Part shown: positions 1-7,813 of the stretch, one piece after another
Layout: each line of letters begins with the position of its first letter
How positions within the stretch are numbered: position 1 is the stretch's first letter
Source: Streptomyces lydicus
GTDB lineage: Bacteria; Actinomycetota; Actinomycetes; Streptomycetales; Streptomycetaceae
DNA length: 64,000 nt
Direction: 5' to 3'
NCBI RefSeq assembly: GCF_004125265.1
Contig: NZ_RDTE01000003.1
Location: forward strand, 4,588,001-4,652,000
Notes under the pieces: generated by a model
The model's input: the letters and a program-made list of their open reading frames with translations, nothing else
The model's database searches: none
What the model was told of the DNA's origin: nothing
Translations under genes and position numbers: made by a program

Positions 1-1025
1 GTCGGCTGATACGGCTGCTGCACGCTCGGCGGGGCCGGGGTGTGCGGGTTGCCGGAGGCGGTGGGGAACACCGCGGAGGAGACCGAAGCGCCGCTGGTGC
101 GCGCCCGCGGGCCCTCGCCGATGATCAGTGGCGTGGCACCGGACTGCCCGGATCCGACGATCCGCAGGCACTCGTCCCGCATCGCCTCGGAGGTGGGGAA
201 CCGCTCGTTGGGGTTCTTCTTCAGTGCGCGGGCCACCAGCGCGTCCACGGCCGGCGGCAGCGAGCTGTTGATGCTCGACGGGACCGGGGGCTCTTCCTGG
301 ACGTGGGCGTAGGCGATGGCGAGCGGGGAGTCGGCGTCGAACGGCAGCTGACCGGTCAGCAGCTCGAAGAGCATGATGCCGACGGAGTAGAGGTCGGAGC
401 GGGCGTCCACGGCCCGGCCGAGGGCCTGCTCGGGCGACAGGTACTGCGGAGTGCCCACGACCATGCCGGTCTGGGTCATGGATGTCACGCCGGACTGCAT
501 GGCGCGGGCGATGCCGAAGTCCATGACCTTGACCACGCCGCGCTTGTTCAGCATGACGTTGCCGGGCTTGATGTCCCGGTGGACCAGGCTCATCTCATGG
601 CTGACCTCGAGCGCGGCCAGCACATCGGCCGTGATCTTCAAGGCTTTTTCCGTCGGCATCGCGCCATGCTGGGCGATGTCGTTGTCCAGATCGGAGCGCA
701 GCGGCTGGCCCGCGACGTACTCCATGACGATGTACGGCACCATGCCGCCGTCGAGCTCGTCCTCGCCGGAGTCGTAGACCGAGACGATATTGGTGTGCGT
801 GAGTTTCGCCACGGACTGGGCCTCACGCCGGAAGCGCTCACGGAAGGCCTGCTCGCGGCCGAGCTCGGTGTGCAGCGTCTTGATCGCGACCTCGCGGTCC
901 AGCACGCTGTCGTAAGCGAGGTGCACGGAGGCCATGCCACCGGCGCCCAGAAGATCACGAAGCTGGTAACGTCCTCCGCCGACCGAACGGCCCTCGAATT
1001 GGCCCTGAGCGCCGTCCTGGCTCAT
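1..1025 (-). CDS. Serine/threonine protein kinase (C-terminus beyond window)
   Basis: Hanks-type kinase that would phosphorylate Ser/Thr residues of cytoplasmic targets. The glycine loop GAGGMASV is near residues 28-35, the ATP lysine in VAIKT is K49, the catalytic HRDIKPGN begins at H149, DFG is at 169-171, and GTPQYLSPEQ marks the activation/P+1 segment. The catalytic domain ends near residue 285; a Pro/Ala/Ser-rich linker then runs off the left edge, so any membrane segment or sensor domain is not visible. The ATG follows an AGGGGG ribosome site. It lies head to head with a second kinase and resembles it closely around the catalytic and activation loops, which suggests an old duplication. 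Function is certain at family level; the targets are unknown. Confidence 0.93.
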   Translation of the reverse strand, partial: MSQDGAQGQFEGRSVGGGRYQLRDLLGAGGMASVHLAYDSVLDREVAIKTLHTELGREQAFRERFRREAQSVAKLTHTNIVSVYDSGEDELDGGMVPYIVMEYVAGQPLRSDLDNDIAQHGAMPTEKALKITADVLAALEVSHEMSLVHRDIKPGNVMLNKRGVVKVMDFGIARAMQSGVTSMTQTGMVVGTPQYLSPEQALGRAVDARSDLYSVGIMLFELLTGQLPFDADSPLAIAYAHVQEEPPVPSSINSSLPPAVDALVARALKKNPNERFPTSEAMRDECLRIVGSGQSGATPLIIGEGPRARTSGASVSSAVFPTASGNPHTPAPPSVQQPYQP

Positions 1026-1338
1026 CGTCCCGCTTCCCCCTAGGCGCTATACACGCAGCTATAGCGATCAAAATCTGGAATTCCGCAGCCAAGTCTGCCG
1101 CAGGCCTCGGACACGTCAAGCCGTGTGCCCGTTCCGTGACCAGATGTGCAAGATCCCGTCGCGGCCAGGAGACCGTTCCGTGCCTCATTACCCCAGGTGA
1201 GCTTGCGGCACGTGACGCGCGGCAGGTTTGATGGCCGGTCCACGACGGACCGGCGAGTGCCGCGGAGCCTGTAGCGTGCTCTAGCGAAGACCGATGACCT
1301 TACCGCTCTCATGCGGATTGATTCGACGGCGAGGACCG
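1026..1338. other. Divergent intergenic region between two kinase genes
   Basis: This 313-bp stretch must carry the promoters of both kinases. An inverted repeat lies at 1046-1065: GCTATA and TATAGC arms around an 8-bp spacer, about 20 bp in front of the leftward kinase start. It could be an operator, or overlapping -10-like elements. No convincing small gene was seen. Confidence 0.4.
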
Positions 1339-2958
1339 ATGGCACCGACGCAGAGCCCCCAGGGCCCGTCCGATCCTGACGCCACCGGCTCCAATATCCC
1401 CGACGCACCGGAGATGTGGGGCAACGGCGGGCTGGTCGGCGATGGCCGCTACCGGCTCACGCGACGGCTCGGCCGCGGCGGCATGGCGGAGGTGTTCGCG
1501 GCCGAGGACGTACGTCTCGGCCGGACCGTCGCCGTGAAGCTGCTGCGCGCCGACCTCGCCGAGGACCCGGTCTCCAAGGCCCGCTTCACGCGTGAGGCAC
1601 AGTCCGTGGCCGGGCTGAACCACCACGCCGTGGTGGCGGTCTACGACTCCGGCGAGGATCTGGTCGGCGGCAACACCGTGCCGTACATCGTGATGGAGCT
1701 GGTCGAGGGCCACACCATCCGCGATCTGCTGCTCAACGCCGACGCCCCGCCGGCGGACCAGGCGCTGATCATCGTCTCCGGCGTCCTGGAGGCGCTGGCC
1801 TACAGCCACCAGCACGGCATCGTGCACCGTGACATCAAGCCCGCGAACGTGATCATCACGAACAGCGGCGCCGTCAAGGTCATGGACTTCGGTATCGCCC
1901 GTGCCCTGCACGGCGCCGCGTCCACCATGACCCAGACCGGCATGGTCATGGGCACCCCTCAGTACCTCTCCCCGGAGCAGGCGCTCGGCAAGACCGTCGA
2001 CACCCGCTCCGACCTCTACGCCACCGGCTGCCTGCTCTACGAACTCCTCACCCTGCGGCCGCCGTTCACCGGCGAGACCCCGCTGTCGGTCGTCTACCAG
2101 CACGTTCAGGACATGCCGGTGGCGCCCTCCGAGGTTGCCGACGCGGTACCCCCGGAGCTGGACGGCCTGGTCATGCGGTCGCTGGCGAAGGACCCCGACG
2201 ACCGGTTCCAGTCCGCCGAGGAGATGCGCGGCCTGGTCCAGTACTCGCTGCAGATGCTGCACGAGCAGGGCGGTCACACCGGCACCTGGAGCACCGGCCC
2301 GGTCGCGGTGCACGAGGGCGGTCACACCTCGTCCCTGGGGGCCGCGGCCACCACCGCGCTGCCGCACTCCGACGCCGGGCAGACCACGGCGCAGCCGATT
2401 CTGACGCCCGGTATGCGGGCCGACGACGGCGGCTTCGACGGCGGGCCCCGGCCGGCCAAGGGCGGCCGCGGCAAGATCTGGCTGATCGCGGCGCTCGCGG
2501 TGATCGCCATCGCCATGGGTGTGGCCTTCGCGATGCAGAACACCGGTGGCCAGAACAAGAAGCACGACACCCCCACGTCGCAGTCGCCGAAGCCGACGAA
2601 GGACGACAAGGCGAGCGAGCAGCCTTCGGAGGAGCCGAGCTACCCGGCGACCGACCCGGGTGACACGGGCTCGGGCGACAACACGTACAGCGAGCCGCCG
2701 CCCGAGCAGCCCAGCACGCCGGAGAACTCGCAGCCGCCGACGTCCGAGCCGCCGCCGTCCGAGCCGCCCACGTCCGAGCCGCCCACCGACACCGGCGGGA
2801 CGTCCGACGGCGGTCCCACGACCGGCACCGCTGACGGGGGCACCGCTGACGGCGGCGCCGCCGACGGCGGGGCGAACGCCGGTACGGACGGCGGGGCCAC
2901 CGCCGGCAGCGGCGCGGACGGCGGTGGCCCCGGCGCCACGCTGGGTGCGACCGGCTGA
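1339..2958 (+). CDS. Membrane-anchored serine/threonine protein kinase
   Basis: A 539-residue Hanks-type kinase. The domain covers about residues 36-300 with glycine loop GRGGMAEV, the VAVKLL lysine, HRDIKPANV, DFG and GTPQYLSPEQ. One transmembrane helix at about 380-402 (GKIWLIAALAVIAIAMG) follows, then an extracytoplasmic tail first rich in Pro/Ser/Glu and then in Gly/Ala/Asp/Thr. No PASTA repeats are present, unlike PknB, so the tail may contact cell wall or be a flexible stalk. The ATG at 1339 follows GGCGAGGAC; an in-frame ATG at 1294 has poorer context. It is divergent from the first kinase and convergent, with 17 bp between stops, with the phosphotransferase gene. Confidence 0.93.
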   Translation: MAPTQSPQGPSDPDATGSNIPDAPEMWGNGGLVGDGRYRLTRRLGRGGMAEVFAAEDVRLGRTVAVKLLRADLAEDPVSKARFTREAQSVAGLNHHAVVAVYDSGEDLVGGNTVPYIVMELVEGHTIRDLLLNADAPPADQALIIVSGVLEALAYSHQHGIVHRDIKPANVIITNSGAVKVMDFGIARALHGAASTMTQTGMVMGTPQYLSPEQALGKTVDTRSDLYATGCLLYELLTLRPPFTGETPLSVVYQHVQDMPVAPSEVADAVPPELDGLVMRSLAKDPDDRFQSAEEMRGLVQYSLQMLHEQGGHTGTWSTGPVAVHEGGHTSSLGAAATTALPHSDAGQTTAQPILTPGMRADDGGFDGGPRPAKGGRGKIWLIAALAVIAIAMGVAFAMQNTGGQNKKHDTPTSQSPKPTKDDKASEQPSEEPSYPATDPGDTGSGDNTYSEPPPEQPSTPENSQPPTSEPPPSEPPTSEPPTDTGGTSDGGPTTGTADGGTADGGAADGGANAGTDGGATAGSGADGGGPGATLGATG

Positions 2959-2975
2959 CCCGGGCCCTTCCCGGT

Positions 2976-4019
2976 TCAGCCGGTGAAGGCGTTCCGTACG
3001 GCCCGGTATTCGCGGGTCCACCACACGGCCAGGGCGGCCGCCGCCGGGAACTGAGGATCGGTGCGGCGGTCGCCCAGCTGGTAACGCCAGGTGAGCATCC
3101 AGAAGTCGTTCAGCCGCTCCCACCACACCCGGTGGACGGCCGCCGCCAGCTCATCGGCGCCGGCATGGCAGGTGCGGCGGTAGGCGCCCGCGTACGCCGC
3201 CACCTTCGCCAGGTCCAGCGTGCCGCACGGGCGGACGAAGAAGATCGCGGCAGCGCGCACCGCCTCCTCGGCCCGGGGGTGGACGCCCAGCCGGTCCCAG
3301 TCGACGATCGCGGTCGGCTCCGCGTCGCGGTAGAGCACATTCAGCGGATGGAAGTCCCCGTGCACCCAGCCGGCCGGCGGCTCCGCGCCGGGGGCCGGAC
3401 GGTGGTGCGCCAGCCGCGCCAGCAGGGCCCGGCGCTCCAGCAGACGGTGTTCGGCGAGTTCGTCGAAGCTGGTGCGCGGCCGGGCGCCGCGGGCCAGGGC
3501 CAGCAGCTCCTCGATCGTCTCGAAGGTCCGCTCGGGGTCGGCGCCGGCGTCCGCGCAGGGCGGCCGGGGCGGGTGCGGCTCGTCGGCCATGACCTGCTCC
3601 AGCGCGGTGTGGACGAGCCCGAGCAGGGCGCCTAGCTGCCAGGACTGGCCGCGGGTCAGTGCGGCGCCGCCCAGGTGCCGGCCTTCGACCCAGGGGTGCA
3701 GGGCGTAGCAGCGGCCGTCGAGGACGGTGACGGTCCGGCCGTCCTCGTCCGCGACGGGCGGGGCGACCGGCAGGCCGAGCGCGGCGAGCCGGCGGGTGGC
3801 GCGGTGCTGGCGGGTGAGGGCCGCGCGGTCGCCGTCGAGGTGGTGTTTGAGGAAGTAGCGGCCGCGGGTGGTGGCGAGGAAGTAGCCGTGGTTGAGCAGG
3901 CCCTCGGCGACGGGTTCGCAGGACAGCGGCGCACCGGCGCCCGCGTAGTGGCGGAGCAGGGATCCGAGGGTGTCTCTGTCGGGCGTTGCCGCCGTCCGGA
4001 CTACAGATGAGCGCAGCAC
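2976..4019 (-). CDS. APH-family phosphotransferase (aminoglycoside/homoserine-kinase-like)
   Basis: A 347-residue protein-kinase-like small-molecule phosphotransferase. The catalytic loop is WVHGDFHPLNVL (HGDxxxxN) and the metal-binding segment is IVDWD about 15 residues later; the N-terminal lobe has FLKHH as the likely ATP lysine. The overall layout (N-lobe, CYALHPWVEG, HGD, then a C-terminal helical part rich in Trp/Arg) matches the family that includes homoserine kinase ThrB2, MTR kinase and aminoglycoside kinases. The substrate cannot be read from sequence. The GTG at 4019 is the only good start near the N-terminus, but its ribosome site is weak. Conserved housekeeping-type location, so I do not call it a resistance gene. 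Confidence 0.8.
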   Translation of the reverse strand: MLRSSVVRTAATPDRDTLGSLLRHYAGAGAPLSCEPVAEGLLNHGYFLATTRGRYFLKHHLDGDRAALTRQHRATRRLAALGLPVAPPVADEDGRTVTVLDGRCYALHPWVEGRHLGGAALTRGQSWQLGALLGLVHTALEQVMADEPHPPRPPCADAGADPERTFETIEELLALARGARPRTSFDELAEHRLLERRALLARLAHHRPAPGAEPPAGWVHGDFHPLNVLYRDAEPTAIVDWDRLGVHPRAEEAVRAAAIFFVRPCGTLDLAKVAAYAGAYRRTCHAGADELAAAVHRVWWERLNDFWMLTWRYQLGDRRTDPQFPAAAALAVWWTREYRAVRNAFTG

Positions 4020-4071
4020 GCGCCAGATGTTAGATCAACTGCGCCCGTCGGAGTGGGTGCGCCGGAAAGCG

Positions 4072-4488
4072 TTACGCAGAGTGCGCATAGCGGAAGACGG
4101 GCACATCGGTGAGGCAGTGCGTGGTCACGAACTCCGGCTCGATGCGCAGGAAGACCGGGTCGAAGGGAACGCCGTCGGCGAGCAGCGGAGTGCGGCCGAA
4201 GAGCTCGCGCACGGCAGGAGTGGGCTCGATGACCTTGGCGGTGCCGGTGAACTGCACCGACCATGTGTCGGGCTCACCGCTGTTGACGTTGTCGGCCTCG
4301 TAGGCGACCACGCTGCCGTCCAGGGCCTGGTGGTAGCCGTAGCCGCGGTGCAGCCGCAGGACCAGCCGCCCGTCGAGGACGAGGTGACGGGTGACGGTGG
4401 TGAACGGCAGCGCCCGCCGACTGGCCGAGACGCGCCCGTAGGGCGTGCGGCTCAGCAGGTCGATGGCACGGTGGTTGTCGGTGGGCAT
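4072..4488 (-). CDS. Pyridoxamine 5'-phosphate oxidase-like flavin-binding protein
   Basis: A 138-residue split-barrel protein of the PNPOx-like superfamily. Recognisable parts are LLSRTPYGRVSAS at the N-terminus, FTTVTRHLVLDGRLVLRLHRG, the VVAYEAD strand and WSVQFTGTAKVIE, which in relatives form the flavin or F420 binding barrel. The start at 4488 has AAGGTGGTGAC in front; a longer frame to 4563 exists but has no ribosome site. Many actinobacterial relatives bind FMN or F420 and act on unknown substrates, and none can be assigned here. It sits upstream of the phosphotransferase on the same strand with about 50 bp between, so they could be cotranscribed. Confidence 0.8.
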   Translation of the reverse strand: MPTDNHRAIDLLSRTPYGRVSASRRALPFTTVTRHLVLDGRLVLRLHRGYGYHQALDGSVVAYEADNVNSGEPDTWSVQFTGTAKVIEPTPAVRELFGRTPLLADGVPFDPVFLRIEPEFVTTHCLTDVPVFRYAHSA

Positions 4489-4598
4489 GTCACCACCTTG
4501 CCGGGCGGGTCCGGTCGGCACGTAGGGGCCGGTAGCCCCGGTGGACCGGGACGATGGTCCCACATCGCCAGGAGCCGGGCAGGCGGCGCCCGGCTGTC

Positions 4599-5276
4599 TC
4601 AGTGGCGCTCCGCCTGCCGTCGTGCGACGTACGCGGCGGCCTGCGAGCGGCGCTCCATGCCGAGCTTGGACAGCAGGCTGGAGACGTAATTCTTGATCGT
4701 TTTCTCGGCGAGATGGAGTCGTTCACCGATGGCGCGATTGGTCAGCCCCTCGCCGATCAGATCGAGAATCCTGCGTTCCTGATCGGTGAGGCTCGCCAGC
4801 CGGTCGTCGCCCTTCGCGGTATTGCCGTCGCGCAGCCGCTCCAGCACCCGGGCGGTGGCCACGGGGTCGAGGAGGGACTTCCCGGCCGCCACCTCGCGTA
4901 CCGCGGAGAGCAGTTCATTGCCCCGGATGGCCTTGAGGACATACCCGGCCGCACCGGCCAGAATCGCATCGAAAAGGGCTTCGTCATCTGCGAACGAGGT
5001 GAGCATCAGGCATTTGATGTCCTCGTCCTGCGAACGGATCTCACGGCAGACCTCGACACCGCTCCCGTCCGGCAGCCGGACATCGAGCACCGCCACGTCC
5101 GGACGCGTCGCCGGGATCCTGACCAGGGCGTCTGCGGCGGTACCGGCCTCGCCGACCACCTCGATGTCGTCCTCGACGGACAGCATTTCGTGAACGCCAC
5201 GCCGGACCACTTCGTGGTCGTCGAGCAGGAATACCGTGATTTTTCCGTCTTCGCGCACCACACCAGTCTCACACAT
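4599..5276 (-). CDS. NarL/LuxR-family response regulator, orphan
   Basis: A 225-residue response regulator. The receiver domain (about residues 12-130) has the acidic pair in FLLDDHE, the phospho-acceptor Asp in VAVLDVRLPDGSG, the Thr in MLTSF and the Lys in YVLKA. The C-terminal LuxR-type helix-turn-helix (about 160-222) contains LTDQERRILDLIGEGLTNRAIGERL and EKTIKNYVSSLLSKLG, as in DevR/DosR. No histidine kinase gene is adjacent, so it is an orphan. The ATG at 5276 follows GGAAGGG only a few bases away; an in-frame TTG sits directly in front of it. It diverges from the bkd operon. From memory, S. coelicolor has an orphan regulator (SCO3818) in the same place next to bkd genes and implicated in antibiotic control. 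Confidence 0.9.
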   Translation of the reverse strand: MCETGVVREDGKITVFLLDDHEVVRRGVHEMLSVEDDIEVVGEAGTAADALVRIPATRPDVAVLDVRLPDGSGVEVCREIRSQDEDIKCLMLTSFADDEALFDAILAGAAGYVLKAIRGNELLSAVREVAAGKSLLDPVATARVLERLRDGNTAKGDDRLASLTDQERRILDLIGEGLTNRAIGERLHLAEKTIKNYVSSLLSKLGMERRSQAAAYVARRQAERH

Positions 5277-5586
5277 CAACCCTTCCCGTGCTCCAGGTCA
5301 GCGATATAACGTGCCGTTGTCCCGGCGGCCTGCAACGCTGTGACCAGGAGTTGTTCCAAGCCTCCGCGGTTTACTTGGAAATCCAAGCAAAATCGCAGGT
5401 CAACGCCGTTTCCACTTCGGCTTTGACAATGGGTAACGTGCAATGAGCAGGCCACTGTCCGGGAGCTTTGTTCCACCCGGAGCCGGGCCGCGATCGCACA
5501 CACCCCGTGCGCCGTATCGGATACCGGGTGAGCCGCAATACGGCCACCGGCGGACCCCGGGGGCCGGACAGACGGAGGAGCAGCAC
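5277..5586. other. Divergent promoter region of response regulator and bkd operon
   Basis: About 310 bp without a gene, AT-richer than its flanks around 5340-5440. It holds the inverted repeat at 5371-5390 and a TTGACA hexamer at 5423-5428 on the plus strand, the best -35 candidate for bkdA, though no clean -10 follows at 17 bp. Confidence 0.4.
5371..5390. promoter_or_regulatory. Inverted repeat, candidate operator of bkd/response regulator
   Basis: The half-sites TTACTTGGA and TCCAAGCAA flank a 2-bp AA centre: 9-bp arms with one mismatch, perfect over CTTGGA/TCCAAG. It lies mid-way between the divergent starts. Lrp/AsnC-type BkdR proteins regulate bkd genes in other streptomycetes, but no such gene is in this window, so the binding protein is unknown. 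Confidence 0.45.
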
Positions 5587-6804
5587 GTGACCGTGGAAGG
5601 CACTGCGCAGCGGAAGAACGCCCGCGGCAGCAGCAAGCGCACCACCGCCAAAAAGGCGACGTCGGCGAAGAAGGCGTCCCCGGCCGAGAACCGGAACTCC
5701 GGTCGGCCCGAGCAGGCGGAGCAGGACCAGCTCGTACAGCTGCTGACCCCCGAAGGGAAGCGGGTCGAGCACCCGGATTACTCGATCGATCTCTCCGCCG
5801 ACGAGCTGCGCGGGCTCTACCGCGACATGGTGCTCACGCGGAAGTTCGACGCCGAGGCGACCACCCTCCAGCGCCAGGGCGAACTGGGTCTGTGGGCGTC
5901 GCTGCTGGGTCAGGAGGCCGCCCAGATCGGCTCCGGCCGGGCGCTGCGCGACGACGACTATGTCTTCCCGACCTACCGCGAGCACGGTGTGGCGTGGTGC
6001 CGTGGCGTCGACCCGACGAATCTGCTGGGCATGTTCCGCGGTGTCAATCACGGCGGCTGGGACCCCAACACCAACAACTTCCACCTCTACACCATTGTCA
6101 TCGGTTCGCAGACGCTGCATGCGACCGGCTATGCGATGGGTGTGCAGAAGGACGGCGCGGATTCCGCGGTCATCGCGTATTTCGGTGACGGCGCCTCCAG
6201 CCAGGGAGATGTCGCGGAATCCTTCACCTTCTCCGCGGTCTACAACGCCCCGGTCGTGTTCTTCTGCCAGAACAATCAATGGGCGATTTCCGAACCCACC
6301 GAGAAGCAGACCCGGGTACCGCTCTACCAGCGCGCCCGCGGTTACGGATTCCCCGGCGTACGGGTCGACGGCAATGACGTGCTGGCCTGCCTTGCGGTGA
6401 CCAAGGTGGCGCTGGAGCGCGCGCGTACCGGCCAGGGCCCGATGCTCGTCGAGGCCTTCACCTACCGCATGGGCGCGCACACCACCTCCGACGACCCGAC
6501 GAAGTACCGGGAGGACGAGGAGCGGGCGGCCTGGGAGGCAAAGGACCCGATCCTGCGGCTGCGGACGTATCTGGAGGCCGAGGGCCTGGTCGACGAGGCG
6601 TACCTCGCCTCGATCGACGAGGAGAGCGAGGCCCTGGGCAAGCGGGTCCGCGATGCCGTGCGTGCCATGCCCGACCCGGACACCATGGCGATCTTCGAGA
6701 ATGTCTATGCCGACGGGCATGCGCTCGTCGATGAGGAGCGCGCGCAGTTCGCCGCGTACCAGGCGTCGTTCGCCGACGCCGATGCCGTCGCGGAGGGGAA
6801 CTGA
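5587..6804 (+). CDS. bkdA: Branched-chain alpha-keto acid dehydrogenase E1 alpha subunit
   Basis: A 405-residue thiamine-diphosphate enzyme subunit that, with E1 beta, decarboxylates the 2-keto acids of Val, Leu and Ile. The ThDP fold motif starts at GDGASSQGD and ends at FFCQNN (GDG...NN); QEAAQIG and YREHG are typical of E1 alpha. The phosphorylation-loop-like region TYRMGAHTTSDDPTKYR is present. The N-terminus is Lys/Ala/Thr-rich. I choose the GTG at 5587, seven bases after GGAGGAG; an ATG at 5443 lies inside the promoter region. It overlaps nothing and ends 2 bp before bkdB. In Streptomyces this complex supplies branched starter units for fatty acids and polyketides. Confidence 0.95.
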   Translation: MTVEGTAQRKNARGSSKRTTAKKATSAKKASPAENRNSGRPEQAEQDQLVQLLTPEGKRVEHPDYSIDLSADELRGLYRDMVLTRKFDAEATTLQRQGELGLWASLLGQEAAQIGSGRALRDDDYVFPTYREHGVAWCRGVDPTNLLGMFRGVNHGGWDPNTNNFHLYTIVIGSQTLHATGYAMGVQKDGADSAVIAYFGDGASSQGDVAESFTFSAVYNAPVVFFCQNNQWAISEPTEKQTRVPLYQRARGYGFPGVRVDGNDVLACLAVTKVALERARTGQGPMLVEAFTYRMGAHTTSDDPTKYREDEERAAWEAKDPILRLRTYLEAEGLVDEAYLASIDEESEALGKRVRDAVRAMPDPDTMAIFENVYADGHALVDEERAQFAAYQASFADADAVAEGN

Positions 6805-6806
6805 CC

Positions 6807-7790
6807 ATGACCGTCTTCGAGAAGATCACCATTGCCAAGGCGATCAACGAATCGCTGCGTGCCTCCATGGAGGCGGACCCCAAGGTCCTCGTCATGGGCG
6901 AGGACGTCGGCAAGCTCGGCGGCGTCTTCCGGGTCACCGACGGTCTGCAGAAGGACTTCGGCGAGGAGCGGGTGATCGACACCCCGCTCGCCGAGTCCGG
7001 CATCGTCGGCACCGCGATCGGTATGGCGCTGCGCGGCTACCGCCCGGTCGTCGAGATCCAGTTCGACGGCTTCGTCTTCCCCGCCTACGACCAGATCGTC
7101 ACCCAGCTCGCGAAGATGCACGCCCGCGCGCTGGGCAAGGTCAAGGTGCCGGTCGTCATCCGCATCCCGTACGCGGGCGGCATCGGTGCGGTCGAGCACC
7201 ACTCCGAGTCCCCCGAGGCACTGTTCGCGCATGTCGCGGGGCTCAAGATCGTCTCTCCCTCGAACTCCTCCGACGCCTACTGGATGCTCCAGCAGGCCAT
7301 CGCGGGTGACGACCCGGTCATCTACTTCGAGCCCAAGCGCCGCTACCACGACAAGTCGCGGCTGGATACCGAGTCGATCCCCGACCCCCTGCACAAGGCC
7401 CGGGTCGCCCGGACCGGCTCCGACCTCACCCTGGCCGCCTACGGCCCGATGGTGAAGGTCTGCCAGGACGTCGCCAATGTCGCGGCCGAGGAGGGCAAGT
7501 CGATCGAGATCGTCGACCTGCGCTCGCTCTCCCCGATCGACTTCGACACCGTGCAGTCGTCGGTGCAGAAGACGGGACGGCTGGTCGTGGTCCACGAGGC
7601 CCCGGTCTTCTTCGGTGCGGGTGCGGAGATCGCCGCCCGGATCACCGAGCGGTGCTTCTACCACCTGGAGGCCCCCGTCCTGCGGGTCGGCGGGTTCCAT
7701 TCCCCGTATCCGCCCTCCCGTCTGGAGGACGAGTACCTTCCGGGGCTGGACCGGGTGCTCGACGCCGTCGACCGTGCGTTGGCGTACTGA
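6807..7790 (+). CDS. bkdB: Branched-chain alpha-keto acid dehydrogenase E1 beta subunit
   Basis: A 327-residue transketolase-like subunit pairing with BkdA to form the alpha2beta2 E1. It opens with FEKITIAKAINESLR and has MGEDVGKLGGVF, the TPLAESGIVGTAIGMA segment, EIQFDGFVFPAYDQI and RIPYAGGIGAVEHHSES, all standard for E1 beta, plus the C-terminal half VVHEAPVFFGAGAEIAA. Its length is normal for the family. The start codon lies 2 bp after the bkdA stop with GGAGGGG in front, so the two subunits are translationally close and probably made in equal amounts. Third gene of the complex follows after 23 bp. Confidence 0.95.
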   Translation: MTVFEKITIAKAINESLRASMEADPKVLVMGEDVGKLGGVFRVTDGLQKDFGEERVIDTPLAESGIVGTAIGMALRGYRPVVEIQFDGFVFPAYDQIVTQLAKMHARALGKVKVPVVIRIPYAGGIGAVEHHSESPEALFAHVAGLKIVSPSNSSDAYWMLQQAIAGDDPVIYFEPKRRYHDKSRLDTESIPDPLHKARVARTGSDLTLAAYGPMVKVCQDVANVAAEEGKSIEIVDLRSLSPIDFDTVQSSVQKTGRLVVVHEAPVFFGAGAEIAARITERCFYHLEAPVLRVGGFHSPYPPSRLEDEYLPGLDRVLDAVDRALAY

Positions 7791-7813
7791 GGGTTTGAGG
7801 AGAGTTCGTAACC

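Noticed and set aside
1339..2958. PASTA-domain (PknB-type) kinase
   Set aside because: The extracellular part is low complexity with no PASTA repeats.
1309..3126. Long open frame on the minus strand over the second kinase
   Set aside because: Arg/Gly-rich shadow of a GC-rich gene; the plus-strand kinase is unmistakable.
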